This document shows positions 1 to 7,599 of a stretch of DNA of 16,496 bases, in pieces. The stretch covers positions 1 to 16,496 of the forward strand of contig CALKUG010000022.1 of assembly GCA_937996765.1 (NCBI GenBank), written 5' to 3'. A program made the translations under genes and the position numbers. Each line of letters opens with the position of its first letter. Position 1 is the stretch's first letter. Source of the DNA: an uncultured Ignavibacteria bacterium. Lineage in GTDB: Bacteria > Bacteroidota > Ignavibacteria > Ignavibacteriales > Ignavibacteriaceae. The notes under the pieces were generated by a model. That model worked only from the letters and a program-made list of their open reading frames with translations, did not search any database and was not told the DNA's origin.

Positions 1-157
1 CTTGAACGGTTGCATGGTGCCTATGCCCACCGCGACGAGAATCATCTACGCCGTAGATGTAAAAGATGCGTTTTATATCGAAAGGAATAGACTTTTCGAT
101 AACAGTAAGATTCCCGCGTTTGTCGGTAAAAGTTTTTAAACTAATAAGTACGGCCAT
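1..157 (-). CDS. Sugar 3,4-ketoisomerase, FdtA/QdtA (WxcM-like cupin) family, 5' part only
   Basis: The first 52 codons of a gene that runs off the left edge. The ATG is at 155-157, preceded on the minus strand by a short AAGG. The N-terminus has RGNLTVIE near residue 14, PFDIKRIFYIYGV at 25-37 and RRGGHRHH at 41-48. This pattern is typical of small cupin enzymes that isomerise dTDP-4-keto-6-deoxyglucose to the 3-keto sugar, a step towards dTDP-3-amino sugars of surface glycans. The histidines at 45, 47 and 48 sit where the family has its active-site His cluster. The gene starts 7 bases after the mgtE stop, so the two are probably co-transcribed although their functions look unrelated. Family membership is well supported. 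The exact sugar product cannot be told from this fragment. Confidence 0.8.
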   Translation of the reverse strand, partial: MAVLISLKTFTDKRGNLTVIEKSIPFDIKRIFYIYGVDDSRRGGHRHHATVQ

Positions 158-164
158 AAATACC

Positions 165-1544
165 TTATAAAAGTGTTCCTCTCAAAAAGAGAGTTGCAAT
201 GGTAAAATAAATAATAATTCCCGTAACATCCACCATAGTTGCCACAAAAGGTGCTGAGGATGTTGCAGGGTCAAAGCCCAACCGTTTCAGTAGCAACGGG
301 AAAATTGAGCCCATAAGTGTTCCCCAAAGAACAATGCAAACTAACGCACCCATAACGGTAAATGCAATAAGATACCAGAACTGACCGTAAGCATTGGTAA
401 TTCCTTGCATAATAGCAATTTTAGCAAAACCAAAACCGGCAAGAATTACACCTAAGGTTAGTCCCGAGAATACTTCTCGCTTTATAACAAACCACCAATC
501 TTTTAAGGTTATTTCACCTAAAGAAAGTGCGCGAATAACAAGTGTGGCAGTTTGGGAACCTGAGTTACCACCTGAGGAAATAATAAGGGGAATAAAAATG
601 ATGAGAATTAATGCCTTTTGTAATTCGTGCTCAAAATACGACATAGCGCTTGAGGTCATGGTTTCACCAATAAAAAGCACGCTTAACCACCCGGCACGTT
701 TTTTAATCATCTCGAAAAATGGGATTTCGTTATAGGGTTGGTCTAACGCTTCAACCGCACCGAGTTTTTGGATGTCTTCGGTAGCTTCTTCTTCTGCAAC
801 GTCGAACACGTCATCCACGGTAACAATTCCAATCAATATGCCTGATTGATCGGTTACGGGTAGAGCAATTCTATCGTATTTTTTAAAGAGTTCAACCGCT
901 TTTTCCTGCTCATCGTTTACATAAAGTTGAACGTAATTGCCATCGGTAAGGTCTGAGACTTTTGCATCGTAAGGAGCAAATAAAAACTCACGGATGCGAA
1001 TATCATCAATCAATTGCCCTTTATTGTTGGTAACATAAATGATATTGATGGTTTCAGAATCTTTACCCTCTTCGCGGATATGGTCGAGCACCTCTTTAAC
1101 AGTCCAGTCGCCTTCCACGGAGATGTAGTCGGGAGTCATCAGACGTCCAACCGAGTACTCGGGGTAGCCAAGCAATTTTTTAGCCACAGCACGTTCATCG
1201 TGCGAGAGGAGCATCAACATTTGTTTTGCGATAGATGCCGGAACCTCTTCGAGCAGTGCTGTACGATCATCGGGCGACATATCGTTGAGTATTGCGCCAA
1301 CTTCCTCATTGCCCATAGCTTTTATAAGGGTAATTTGATCGTCAACGGAGAGATACTCGAATGTATCGGTTTCTAAGTCTTTGGGTAAAATACGGAACAA
1401 AATAGCTTGTTCTTGGGGAGGGAAAAGCTCAATGAGCTCTGCAATATCTGCCGGACTCCACTCAGAGAGCACCTCACGGATCGAACTGAGGTCGCGGTTG
1501 TTTATGAGATCTTGAATCTCTGGTAGTAAGAATTGACTAAGCAT
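165..1544 (-). CDS. mgtE: Magnesium transporter MgtE
   Basis: A Mg2+-selective channel of the inner membrane, 459 residues, full length for the family. Domain order matches MgtE: a helical, acidic N domain (about 20-130), a pair of CBS domains (about 134-255, the first entered through GRLMTPDYISV), a connecting helix, and five membrane segments from about 285. The pore signature SSGGNSGSQTAT lies near residue 325, and the last helix carries MVDVTG with Asp439, the conserved pore aspartate. In known MgtE proteins the N and CBS domains sense cytosolic Mg2+ and close the channel. The start is uncertain: GTG at 1550 and ATG at 1544 are in frame two codons apart. I chose the ATG; the bases GGGGTGA just before it look like a Shine-Dalgarno sequence, although very close. 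A small hairpin lies directly upstream (1554-1570). Confidence 0.95.
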   Translation of the reverse strand: MLSQFLLPEIQDLINNRDLSSIREVLSEWSPADIAELIELFPPQEQAILFRILPKDLETDTFEYLSVDDQITLIKAMGNEEVGAILNDMSPDDRTALLEEVPASIAKQMLMLLSHDERAVAKKLLGYPEYSVGRLMTPDYISVEGDWTVKEVLDHIREEGKDSETINIIYVTNNKGQLIDDIRIREFLFAPYDAKVSDLTDGNYVQLYVNDEQEKAVELFKKYDRIALPVTDQSGILIGIVTVDDVFDVAEEEATEDIQKLGAVEALDQPYNEIPFFEMIKKRAGWLSVLFIGETMTSSAMSYFEHELQKALILIIFIPLIISSGGNSGSQTATLVIRALSLGEITLKDWWFVIKREVFSGLTLGVILAGFGFAKIAIMQGITNAYGQFWYLIAFTVMGALVCIVLWGTLMGSIFPLLLKRLGFDPATSSAPFVATMVDVTGIIIYFTIATLFLRGTLL

Positions 1545-1553
1545 AGTCACCCC

Positions 1554-1570
1554 GCTTCTTAAACAGAAGC
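1554..1570 (-). promoter_or_regulatory. Small hairpin in the mgtE 5' leader
   Basis: GCTTCT and AGAAGC form a perfect 6-base stem with a 5-base loop. On the minus strand it ends 9 bases before the mgtE ATG, directly next to the GGGG run of the putative ribosome site. It could influence translation initiation. No U-tract follows on the minus strand. On the plus strand ATTTTT follows, but no plus-strand gene ends here. Role unknown. Confidence 0.35.
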
Positions 1571-1668
1571 ATTTTTGAATTGAAAAACTATTTTGATTAC
1601 ATTGGAATTTCTATGATTATAAAAAGATATGAATCTCCGTTCGCAAGTTAAAAAAAAAGAGTGACTTG

Positions 1669-1699
1669 TTGGATATAATTCAGAATTTTTTTAACTTTG
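1669..1699 (+). promoter_or_regulatory. Bacteroidota-type promoter of tRNA-Lys
   Basis: TTG at 1669-1671, a 20-base spacer, then TAACTTTG at 1692-1699, a full match to the TAnnTTTG -7 element of Bacteroidota primary-sigma promoters. The start of transcription would fall near 1705, about 20 bases before the mature tRNA. The position directly upstream of a stable RNA gene makes it convincing. Confidence 0.65.
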
Positions 1700-1702
1700 T
1701 AA

Positions 1703-1722
1703 GCTAATTCTTTAGAATTAGC
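1703..1722. repeat. 9-base inverted repeat at the tRNA-Lys start site
   Basis: GCTAATTCT (1703-1711) and AGAATTAGC (1714-1722) are perfect reverse complements separated by TT. The dyad lies between the -7 element and the tRNA, across the predicted transcription start. It may be an operator or a leader hairpin removed during 5' processing. Confidence 0.5.
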
Positions 1723-1726
1723 AGTT

Positions 1727-1798
1727 GGGCGCGTAGCTCAGCGGTAGAGCATCTGCCTTTTAAGCAGAGGGTCGGTGGTTCGAGCCCACCCGCGCTCA
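1727..1798 (+). tRNA. tRNA-Lys (anticodon UUU)
   Basis: A 72-base cloverleaf. The acceptor arm GGGCGCG (1727-1733) pairs with CGCGCTC (1791-1797) with one G-U pair, followed by discriminator A at 1798. The D arm contains AGCTCAGCGGTAGAGC. The anticodon stem TCTGC/GCAGA encloses the loop CTTTTAA with TTT at 1759-1761. The T arm GGTGG/CCACC encloses TTCGAGC. The 3' CCA is not encoded and must be added after transcription. This anticodon reads AAA and AAG codons. Confidence 0.97.
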
Positions 1799-1812
1799 CA
1801 AAAACAAAACCC

Positions 1813-1840
1813 GGTCTCCATTCGTGGAGACCTTTTTATT
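1813..1840 (+). terminator. Rho-independent terminator after tRNA-Lys
   Basis: GGTCTCCA (1813-1820) and TGGAGACC (1825-1832) form a perfect 8-base stem closed by a TTCG tetraloop, then TTTTTATT. It sits 14 bases after the tRNA. Read on the minus strand the stem is followed by GGG and then TTTTGTTTTT, so it may also weakly stop transcripts arriving from the HEPN gene. Confidence 0.92.
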
Positions 1841-1868
1841 TTAAAGTGAGCACACTATTTGTAATAAG

Positions 1869-2279
1869 TTACAATATATTCTCTTGGAGTAATAGTGTTC
1901 TTACTCTATCCCTAATATTAGATGCACTTTCCACAGCAATTATTGCATCTTTTTTTGCAATTTTACCATAATCCCCTGGATACCTTCGAGCTATAGCATA
2001 ATTCGTGAGTTCTGCGGATTCTTCTATTAAACTGTGCAAACCGCTTTCAGGTGGACATAATTTTATTAGAACCTCTATACTGTGCGAATATGGGAAGTCA
2101 ATGAGTTTGCTAACCAAATAACCCTTTAAATATTTTTCAGCACATTGCTGAGCGTGATAGCCAATTAGTCTATAAGGAATATTTGATTTCATGGTAAACG
2201 CGTGTTCTGCTAGTCGAAAATCTTCTTCAGCCAAATGGGTCCATTTAAGAACCTGCCTCTTCAACTCGCTATTGTTCAT
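1869..2279 (-). CDS. HEPN domain protein, partner of an MNT nucleotidyltransferase
   Basis: A 136-residue, all-helical protein. Residues 41-56 (YHAQQCAEKYLKGYLV) and 98-104 (RRYPGDY) are the hallmarks of the COG2250-type HEPN domain. It is encoded downstream of, and overlapping by 11 bases, a minimal nucleotidyltransferase gene, the usual HEPN/MNT arrangement. Some such pairs (HepT/MntA) are toxin-antitoxin modules in which the HEPN protein is an RNase silenced by AMP transfer from the MNT protein. The RX4HXY motif of active HepT toxins is not seen at the expected C-terminal position. An R-x4-H at 37-42 lies in the second helix, where the family has a structural His. RNase activity is therefore unproven. 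The ATG at 2277-2279 lies inside the MNT gene, suggesting translational coupling. Confidence 0.85.
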   Translation of the reverse strand: MNNSELKRQVLKWTHLAEEDFRLAEHAFTMKSNIPYRLIGYHAQQCAEKYLKGYLVSKLIDFPYSHSIEVLIKLCPPESGLHSLIEESAELTNYAIARRYPGDYGKIAKKDAIIAVESASNIRDRVRTLLLQENIL

Positions 2280-2583
2280 AGAGTAGTTGCCCTTCTAAAG
2301 TGGCGTAGCGTGCAACGGTTCCGGGATATTTTAGATCCCTTTTGTACTGCTTTGAATTCATTACAATTACATCGAAAGCAAAATCTAATTCCAATAGTGT
2401 TTTTCGCATTGCAGTCATTGAGGATAAGGTGTCGCTGGTTGAATCTGAAATAACTAATAAATCCACATCGCTATCTTTTCGCGCAGTCCCATTGGCTTGC
2501 GAACCAAAGAGAATAATTTTCGATAACTCGAAATTATTCACAAGAACCTTAATAATGGATTTTTTAGTAGCGACAGAAATCAT
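2269..2583 (-). CDS. MNT-type nucleotidyltransferase domain protein
   Basis: A 104-residue minimal nucleotidyltransferase of the polymerase-beta superfamily. The active-site pattern is complete: Gly27-Ser28, ten residues, Asp39-x-Asp41, and a third acidic residue at Asp71 in FDVIVM. It would bind Mg-ATP and transfer nucleotides; in characterised HEPN/MNT pairs the target is a tyrosine of the HEPN partner. It overlaps the HEPN gene by 11 bases (stop TAG at 2269-2271) and begins 61 bases after the sensor kinase stop on the same strand. It could be read from the kinase transcript or from a local promoter. No Shine-Dalgarno sequence is visible before the ATG at 2581-2583, but the first residues fit the family N-terminus well. 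Confidence 0.85.
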   Translation of the reverse strand: MISVATKKSIIKVLVNNFELSKIILFGSQANGTARKDSDVDLLVISDSTSDTLSSMTAMRKTLLELDFAFDVIVMNSKQYKRDLKYPGTVARYATLEGQLLYEQ

Positions 2584-2644
2584 TTGTTTTAATACTTTAA
2601 TTGAGCAAATATACTAAAATTAGAGTAATTAGGAGAGAAGGCAA

Positions 2645-5600
2645 TTATTTTGGAATTGTTACAGTAAATGTGCTGCCGCTACCGGTGTTTGTTTCAAGAT
2701 TGATAGTGCCGTGGTGTAGATGTACAATCTCTTTGGCTATTGCCAAACCGAGTCCCATTGAAGATTCTCCGCCCGTTGGCCGTGCACTAAGACGCTTAAA
2801 TTTTTGATACATATTGACTATGTCTTCTTCTGAGAAACCGGGACCTGAATCTTTAACCTTTATTTCAATGGTGCTTTCATTTTCAATCAAAGAGACTTGA
2901 ATTTCGCTATGCTTGGGTGAGTATTTTATCGCATTACTAATCAAGTTATCTAATACTTCGGGGAACCAGCGACGGTCAACCATTCCAAAAACTTCATCAC
3001 TAACAACTAAGGTTAATTTCTGATGCTTGGACTCAACTTGATTTCTATAGAGTTCCTCGATACTCTTGAGAATTTCTACAATATCTACGCGCTCTAATCT
3101 CATTACAATATTATTGCCTTCGAGCATATACGAATCGAGAAGCTCAGTAATTATCTTAAACATTCGATGCGCGGAGATGCTGATATGTTTGAAGATTAAT
3201 CCTAATTCCGGATCAGGGTCTTCTCTTTCCTGGAGTATTTCAGAAAAACCAAGAATGGTTGAAAGTGGATTTTTTAAGTCGTGTGAAGTTATTTTGAGAA
3301 TGTTATTACTCATTTCATTTGCACGCTTAAGGTCGTTGTTCATTCTTCCTAATTCGTTATTTGCAGAACGAGTTTGTAGGAGTAGTTGTTCGGTGAGTTC
3401 CTTCTCTTTCACAAGTGATAGCGTTTTTTCCTGCACAATTTTTTCAAGACGTAGATTCTCATTTTCAATTCTTTCTAATTTCCTACGGTTGAGTAGAACT
3501 ACAACATACGTAACAGACAAAATGCCAACAAGTACGTAAGCAATTATCATAAAGAATCGAGCATACCAGGGGGCATCTACTCTAAAATTAAAATCAATTT
3601 TATCGCTCCATGTGCTACCTAAGTGTTGTGCTCTAACACTAAAAGTGTATTCACCCGGAGGAATGTTGTAGTATGTAACCGTGTTAGTAGATGTTTCCTC
3701 AGACCAAGTATCTTGAATTCCACTCAGCTTGGTTTGATAAACAGTCCAGCTGGGGAAGCTTGGTGCTGAAAACGAGATAGTTAAAGTAGTAGTACCTGTG
3801 AATAATTGCTTTTTATTCCATTCTGATATTGGAACCGAATTGACCGAAATACCGGTGAGACGAAGATTCTCTGTTTTTGGGAGTTTATAAATGCTTTCAT
3901 TCAAATACGCCACACCATTGGAAGTGCCTACCCAAACACGCCCAGCATTATCAATGGCAATACCGCTTGTGTTTATTGCAGAAACAGGTAGTCCGTTCTT
4001 TTTGGTAAATCGCGAATAATTTTCGCCTTCCAAGCAAAGCAGATTCAAATCGGTACCGACCCATAATTTGTTTTTATCAATTGCTAAAGCCCTTACTGCA
4101 CCGAGATTTTGCATTGATTGCAACTTTGGCTCCAGGACTTTCCCGCCTGTAATAGTATATAAGCCAATACCTGTTGCAATTAAAAGAGTGTCTTTTGATT
4201 TGGCAATTGCGTCAAAAATTAATACTTGATCAGAGAAAACTTGGTCTTGAATAAGATTTAAATTCGAGAATTCTTTCGTTTTTTCGTCAAACACTAATAC
4301 GTTGAGTTTGTCTGTTGCATAAACAGTCATAACTCTCCCTTGGGAATCGAGAAAAATCTTCTGAGAGATATTTGCCTCTTCGGGCATATCGTATGTGGTT
4401 TTAGAAAAATTAATTTCGTAACGAACTATTTGTTTCTTTTGCTCATAATAAGCCCAAAGATTCCCCTTTTTATCTATTTGCAACGAAGTGTATCTTGCTC
4501 CATCGTCAAGAGTCGCAACCAAAAAAGGTGGTTTGTTTTTCTTAACAAAAAACAGGCGACCCTTTCTATCGAGAAGCCAGATATTATCACCCTCAGCGGT
4601 AAAATTATAAATCTGAAATTCGGAGCTTTTGTAGAGGTTCTCGTAAGATATTTTATTCTCTTCGTAGTGTATTTTAAAGATACTCTCTTGGTCAGAAAAA
4701 AACACCGTGCCTTTACTATCGTTCTCAATGTTTCTTATAAAATCTGATGCAAGAGGAGAGTTGGTTGTCATTGGACCAATTGGCTTGAAGGGTAAGCTCT
4801 TGAGTAAAATTAGTCCCTTATCCGAAGCAATCCAAATGCCACTTTGGAACGCATACAGATTGTTTATAGATGAAACTTCTACTTTTGTTTCCTTGGTTAG
4901 TCTTCCAGAGCTATTGTTTAATCTATGGAGCCCATTTCCCCAAGACCCGATTAGCAAATCGTTTGAAGATAGTTTGATAAAAGAAGAAACTCCGTTAAGT
5001 GAAACAATATCATCTTGCTTAGTTATTTCAAATGGGTTCGTATAAGTTAGGCGTGTGATACCGTAGGAGGTACCAAGAAGAATCTCTCCGTCATTAAATA
5101 CGGAGATTTGGTTAATATAAGTTTGAGGTCTGGTTTTGTTAAAGGGTAATTCAATAAATTTATCATTTTTTTCGTCATAGATAAACACTGCACCTCTCCA
5201 TGCAGCGAGAAACAAATTCCCTTTAGAGTCTTCAGTGAGCATAAACGATCTAAAATAGCTATCCGTTCTTAGCTTCTCACCAAAATCATATTTTTTAAGT
5301 TTGCCGGCAATAACTTGGTTTGTACTATTTTGGTCACAAATCCACAAGCGACCTTTGGAATCCTCATAAACGGCTTTGGGGTAAGAGATGATTGAATCGG
5401 AGAGTGAGGTGGTTCCTCTAACGATACTTGAATAAAAGATTTTTTCTGCTGCGTGTTGAAAGTACCCCACCCCCAAATCAGTAACACAAATCAATTTATT
5501 GTTTCGTGTACGATATACACTCTTTACATAGATGGAAGGTAGTTGCTTAACAAAGGTTGTGAAATTTTCCCCATCAAATCTGAGCAAACCGCCATCGGTT

Positions 5601-5755
5601 GCTGCCCAAATAAAACCCTTTTCATCCTCAGTTATTGACTTAATAAGCGTATTTGAAAATTCGGATTGCTCATCAAAAGTAAAAACATCATACCCCTGCC
5701 CAAAGAGTACTTGACTCAATAAGAACAGATTAAATAACAAAAGGGCACGAATCAT
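2645..5755 (-). CDS. Sensor histidine kinase with periplasmic two-component-regulator propeller and Y_Y_Y domain
   Basis: A 1,036-residue membrane sensor. From N to C: signal peptide (about 1-20), beta-propeller blades of the Reg_prop type (for example DEKGFIWAATDGGLLRF near 45, DSKGRLWIC near 135, NAGRVWVGTSNG near 610), a Y_Y_Y domain (about 660-725), one membrane helix (about 733-755), a long coiled coil, HisKA with SHDLKNP (phosphoacceptor His at about 825), and HATPase with N box DNLISNAIKYSP, DSGPGF and GLGLAI near the C-terminus. This is the sensor architecture of hybrid two-component systems of Bacteroidota, but it lacks their C-terminal receiver and AraC domains, so it must phosphorylate a separate regulator. 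Ligand unknown; relatives often sense carbohydrates. An in-frame TTG at 5761 would add two residues; the ATG at 5753-5755 is preferred. Neither has a strong Shine-Dalgarno sequence. Confidence 0.93.
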   Translation of the reverse strand: MIRALLLFNLFLLSQVLFGQGYDVFTFDEQSEFSNTLIKSITEDEKGFIWAATDGGLLRFDGENFTTFVKQLPSIYVKSVYRTRNNKLICVTDLGVGYFQHAAEKIFYSSIVRGTTSLSDSIISYPKAVYEDSKGRLWICDQNSTNQVIAGKLKKYDFGEKLRTDSYFRSFMLTEDSKGNLFLAAWRGAVFIYDEKNDKFIELPFNKTRPQTYINQISVFNDGEILLGTSYGITRLTYTNPFEITKQDDIVSLNGVSSFIKLSSNDLLIGSWGNGLHRLNNSSGRLTKETKVEVSSINNLYAFQSGIWIASDKGLILLKSLPFKPIGPMTTNSPLASDFIRNIENDSKGTVFFSDQESIFKIHYEENKISYENLYKSSEFQIYNFTAEGDNIWLLDRKGRLFFVKKNKPPFLVATLDDGARYTSLQIDKKGNLWAYYEQKKQIVRYEINFSKTTYDMPEEANISQKIFLDSQGRVMTVYATDKLNVLVFDEKTKEFSNLNLIQDQVFSDQVLIFDAIAKSKDTLLIATGIGLYTITGGKVLEPKLQSMQNLGAVRALAIDKNKLWVGTDLNLLCLEGENYSRFTKKNGLPVSAINTSGIAIDNAGRVWVGTSNGVAYLNESIYKLPKTENLRLTGISVNSVPISEWNKKQLFTGTTTLTISFSAPSFPSWTVYQTKLSGIQDTWSEETSTNTVTYYNIPPGEYTFSVRAQHLGSTWSDKIDFNFRVDAPWYARFFMIIAYVLVGILSVTYVVVLLNRRKLERIENENLRLEKIVQEKTLSLVKEKELTEQLLLQTRSANNELGRMNNDLKRANEMSNNILKITSHDLKNPLSTILGFSEILQEREDPDPELGLIFKHISISAHRMFKIITELLDSYMLEGNNIVMRLERVDIVEILKSIEELYRNQVESKHQKLTLVVSDEVFGMVDRRWFPEVLDNLISNAIKYSPKHSEIQVSLIENESTIEIKVKDSGPGFSEEDIVNMYQKFKRLSARPTGGESSMGLGLAIAKEIVHLHHGTINLETNTGSGSTFTVTIPK

Positions 5756-5852
5756 ACTCAATTCAAAACTTACTTCGTTTACGATATTAAACTAAATAAA
5801 TGAACAATACAAAACAATTGAAAGATAGATCCAATTCAGAAAAAGTTTATTT

Positions 5853-5890
5853 GTTTGAAAATGTTTAAATTTTATTTAAGTTTGAAAATG
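5853..5890. repeat. Direct repeat next to the LacI-like palindrome
   Basis: GTTTGAAAATG occurs exactly at 5853-5863 and again at 5880-5890, a 27-base period, in the divergent region between the sensor kinase and the SGNH hydrolase. The second copy touches the palindrome at 5891. The region is AT-rich, so chance is possible, but 11 identical bases so close together are notable. Confidence 0.4.
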
Positions 5891-5908
5891 AATGTAATCG
5901 TTTACATT
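5891..5908. promoter_or_regulatory. LacI-family-type operator palindrome
   Basis: AATGTAA (5891-5897) and TTACATT (5902-5908) are perfect reverse complements around TCGT. The core TGTAATCGTTTACA has the central CG and flanking TGTAA/TTACA that characterise LacI/CcpA-family operators. It lies 116 bases before the SGNH hydrolase start and 136 bases before the kinase start; a TATAAT follows at 5929-5934. Control by a sugar-responsive repressor encoded elsewhere is an inference. Confidence 0.5.
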
Positions 5909-5941
5909 AAATTAATCAATCGTTTTTATATAATCACAGTG

Positions 5942-5975
5942 TTTTACTTGATGTAAAAAGAGCAAACGGATTTGC
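5942..5975. repeat. Two short inverted repeats upstream of the SGNH hydrolase gene
   Basis: TTTTAC/GTAAAA (5942-5947 and 5953-5958) and GCAAA/TTTGC (5962-5966 and 5971-5975, around CGGA) are perfect but short dyads. They lie 50-80 bases before the start codon. They could be regulator sites or mRNA hairpins; evidence is weak. Confidence 0.25.
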
Positions 5976-6023
5976 AAGTAAGTTCTAACCAATGAGAGAT
6001 TTTCCGGATAAAAAGGTAAAGCA

Positions 6024-7514
6024 ATGAGAAAACTTTTTTTATTCGCTGTAATACTAATTATTGCGATTGAAACCCATGCGCAGAACTATGCGTTTTTTAC
6101 AAATAGCGATAATGTTACGTATTACGACCCCAGCTACTTGTTCAGTAATTCTCCAAGCACTCTTGCCACGGTAAACTCAAGCAAGTTCCCCGTGAGTACC
6201 GATACCAAGTATTTAACAGGAAATGCGCTAAAGCTCACCTGGAAATCTGAAGCAGGTGGCAATTGGGGTGCTGCTGTTGCCGCTCCAGGTTGGCCGGGCC
6301 GCGATATTACCATTATGGATTCAATTACCATGATGGTGTTTGCCCCTGTAACTATTCCAGATTCAGCATTGCCAACTATTTATTTGGAAGACCTCTCCAA
6401 TCAAAAAACGGATAAAATTAAACTTTCCGCTTATACCGGCGATATTGCCGCAGGGGTTTGGACAAAAATAAAAATTCCTGTAAGCGATTTCAAAGCAAAG
6501 CCGGGTTCCGCTGATTTGACCAGAATTAAAGTAATATATGTTGGACAATCCGTTGCAGATGCAACATCTCGTACATTGTTTTTGGATGAAATTTATATTA
6601 CTGGAAACTTTAATCCAAATCTCTATAAACATATTGTAGTTTTGGGTTCATCTACTTCAGCAGGTACAGGAGCATCGCCAATAGATAGCGCATGGGTACC
6701 TCGATTTACACGTTATCTCAAAACGGTAGATACAACTTATCGTGTTATCAATCTCGGAGTAGGAGGTTATTCAACCTACAATGTTATGCCAACCGGCTTT
6801 ACCCCACCCGGAGGGCGCCCTAACCCAAGCACCAGCAATAATATCACCAAGGCTCTCATTTATAATCCGGTTGCAGTGTTGATTAATTTGCCATCTAATG
6901 ATGCCGCAGGAAGTTATCCGATGATAGAGCAAATTGCTAACTACGATACATTAACTGCAATTCTTAAACGAAACAATATCAAGTTCTGGATGACAACTAC
7001 ACAACCACGTAATTTTTCTAATCAGTCGCAATTAAATTTACTTTTTGCCATGCGTGATTCAACTTTCTCGCGTTATGGTCCTCATGCAGTAGATGTATGG
7101 ACACCCCTCGCCCAACCAAACGGTTTTATTCTTGCACAATTTGGTTCAGGTGATGGAATTCACTTGAATAACGCTGGGCACAAGATTGTTTACGAAAGGT
7201 TCAGGGATGCAGTAAATTCTTCAGTTGAAACTGTAGAAGTGGGCGTTCCGCTTGAATATAATTTGCAACAAAACTACCCAAACCCATTCAACCCAACAAC
7301 AACCATACAATACTCAATTGCTACTGAGGAGTTTGTAAATCTTAGGGTATATAATTCACTTGGCCGTGAAGTAGCTTATTTGGTTAAGCAAAACCAAAAG
7401 CCCGGCAACTACAGTGTTGAGTTCGATGCAACTCGACTCCCGTCGGGAATATATTTCTATACTATTCAATCTCAATCTTTTGCAAAATCCATGAAAATGG
7501 TACTTCTAAAATAA
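6024..7514 (+). CDS. Secreted SGNH/GDSL-family hydrolase with T9SS sorting domain
   Basis: A 496-residue exported esterase-like protein. A signal peptide (1-19, ending THAQ) is followed by a beta-rich, carbohydrate-binding-like domain (about 22-198) and an SGNH hydrolase domain (about 200-400). The catalytic blocks are LGSSTSAG with nucleophile Ser210, GVGGYST, PSND with Asn292, and DGIH with Asp377 and His380. The usual GDS is GSS here. A C-terminal T9SS type A domain (about 413-496) starts with NYPNPFNPTTT and ends in KSMKMVLLK, so the protein should cross the outer membrane and be released or anchored at the surface. SGNH enzymes of this sort often remove acyl groups from polysaccharides; the substrate is not determinable. 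GGTAAAGCA precedes the ATG. Its neighbour across the divergent region is the propeller sensor kinase, which could regulate it. Confidence 0.9.
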   Translation: MRKLFLFAVILIIAIETHAQNYAFFTNSDNVTYYDPSYLFSNSPSTLATVNSSKFPVSTDTKYLTGNALKLTWKSEAGGNWGAAVAAPGWPGRDITIMDSITMMVFAPVTIPDSALPTIYLEDLSNQKTDKIKLSAYTGDIAAGVWTKIKIPVSDFKAKPGSADLTRIKVIYVGQSVADATSRTLFLDEIYITGNFNPNLYKHIVVLGSSTSAGTGASPIDSAWVPRFTRYLKTVDTTYRVINLGVGGYSTYNVMPTGFTPPGGRPNPSTSNNITKALIYNPVAVLINLPSNDAAGSYPMIEQIANYDTLTAILKRNNIKFWMTTTQPRNFSNQSQLNLLFAMRDSTFSRYGPHAVDVWTPLAQPNGFILAQFGSGDGIHLNNAGHKIVYERFRDAVNSSVETVEVGVPLEYNLQQNYPNPFNPTTTIQYSIATEEFVNLRVYNSLGREVAYLVKQNQKPGNYSVEFDATRLPSGIYFYTIQSQSFAKSMKMVLLK

Positions 7515-7599
7515 ACTCCCCCTGTTTATGACGATGAAAAAAGCATCTCTACTTTTTGTCGCGGTAATTTAGTACATTGAGGTAGTTAAAAAACTATAA

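Noticed and set aside
394..735. Plus-strand open frame inside mgtE
   Set aside because: Antisense shadow of a clear conserved gene; the predicted protein has no recognisable motif.
1014..1376. Plus-strand open frame inside mgtE N and CBS domains
   Set aside because: Shadow of the mgtE coding sequence, with no ribosome site or motif.
2606..2613. TATATTTG on the minus strand upstream of the MNT gene as a promoter
   Set aside because: The -7 element matches perfectly, but no TTG lies at 17-23 bases; the nearest is 28 bases away. Left as possible but unsupported.
3066..5045. Several open frames antisense to the sensor kinase (3066-3539, 4340-4747, 4707-5045)
   Set aside because: All lie opposite a continuous, domain-rich kinase gene, and their compositions look like reverse-strand translations.
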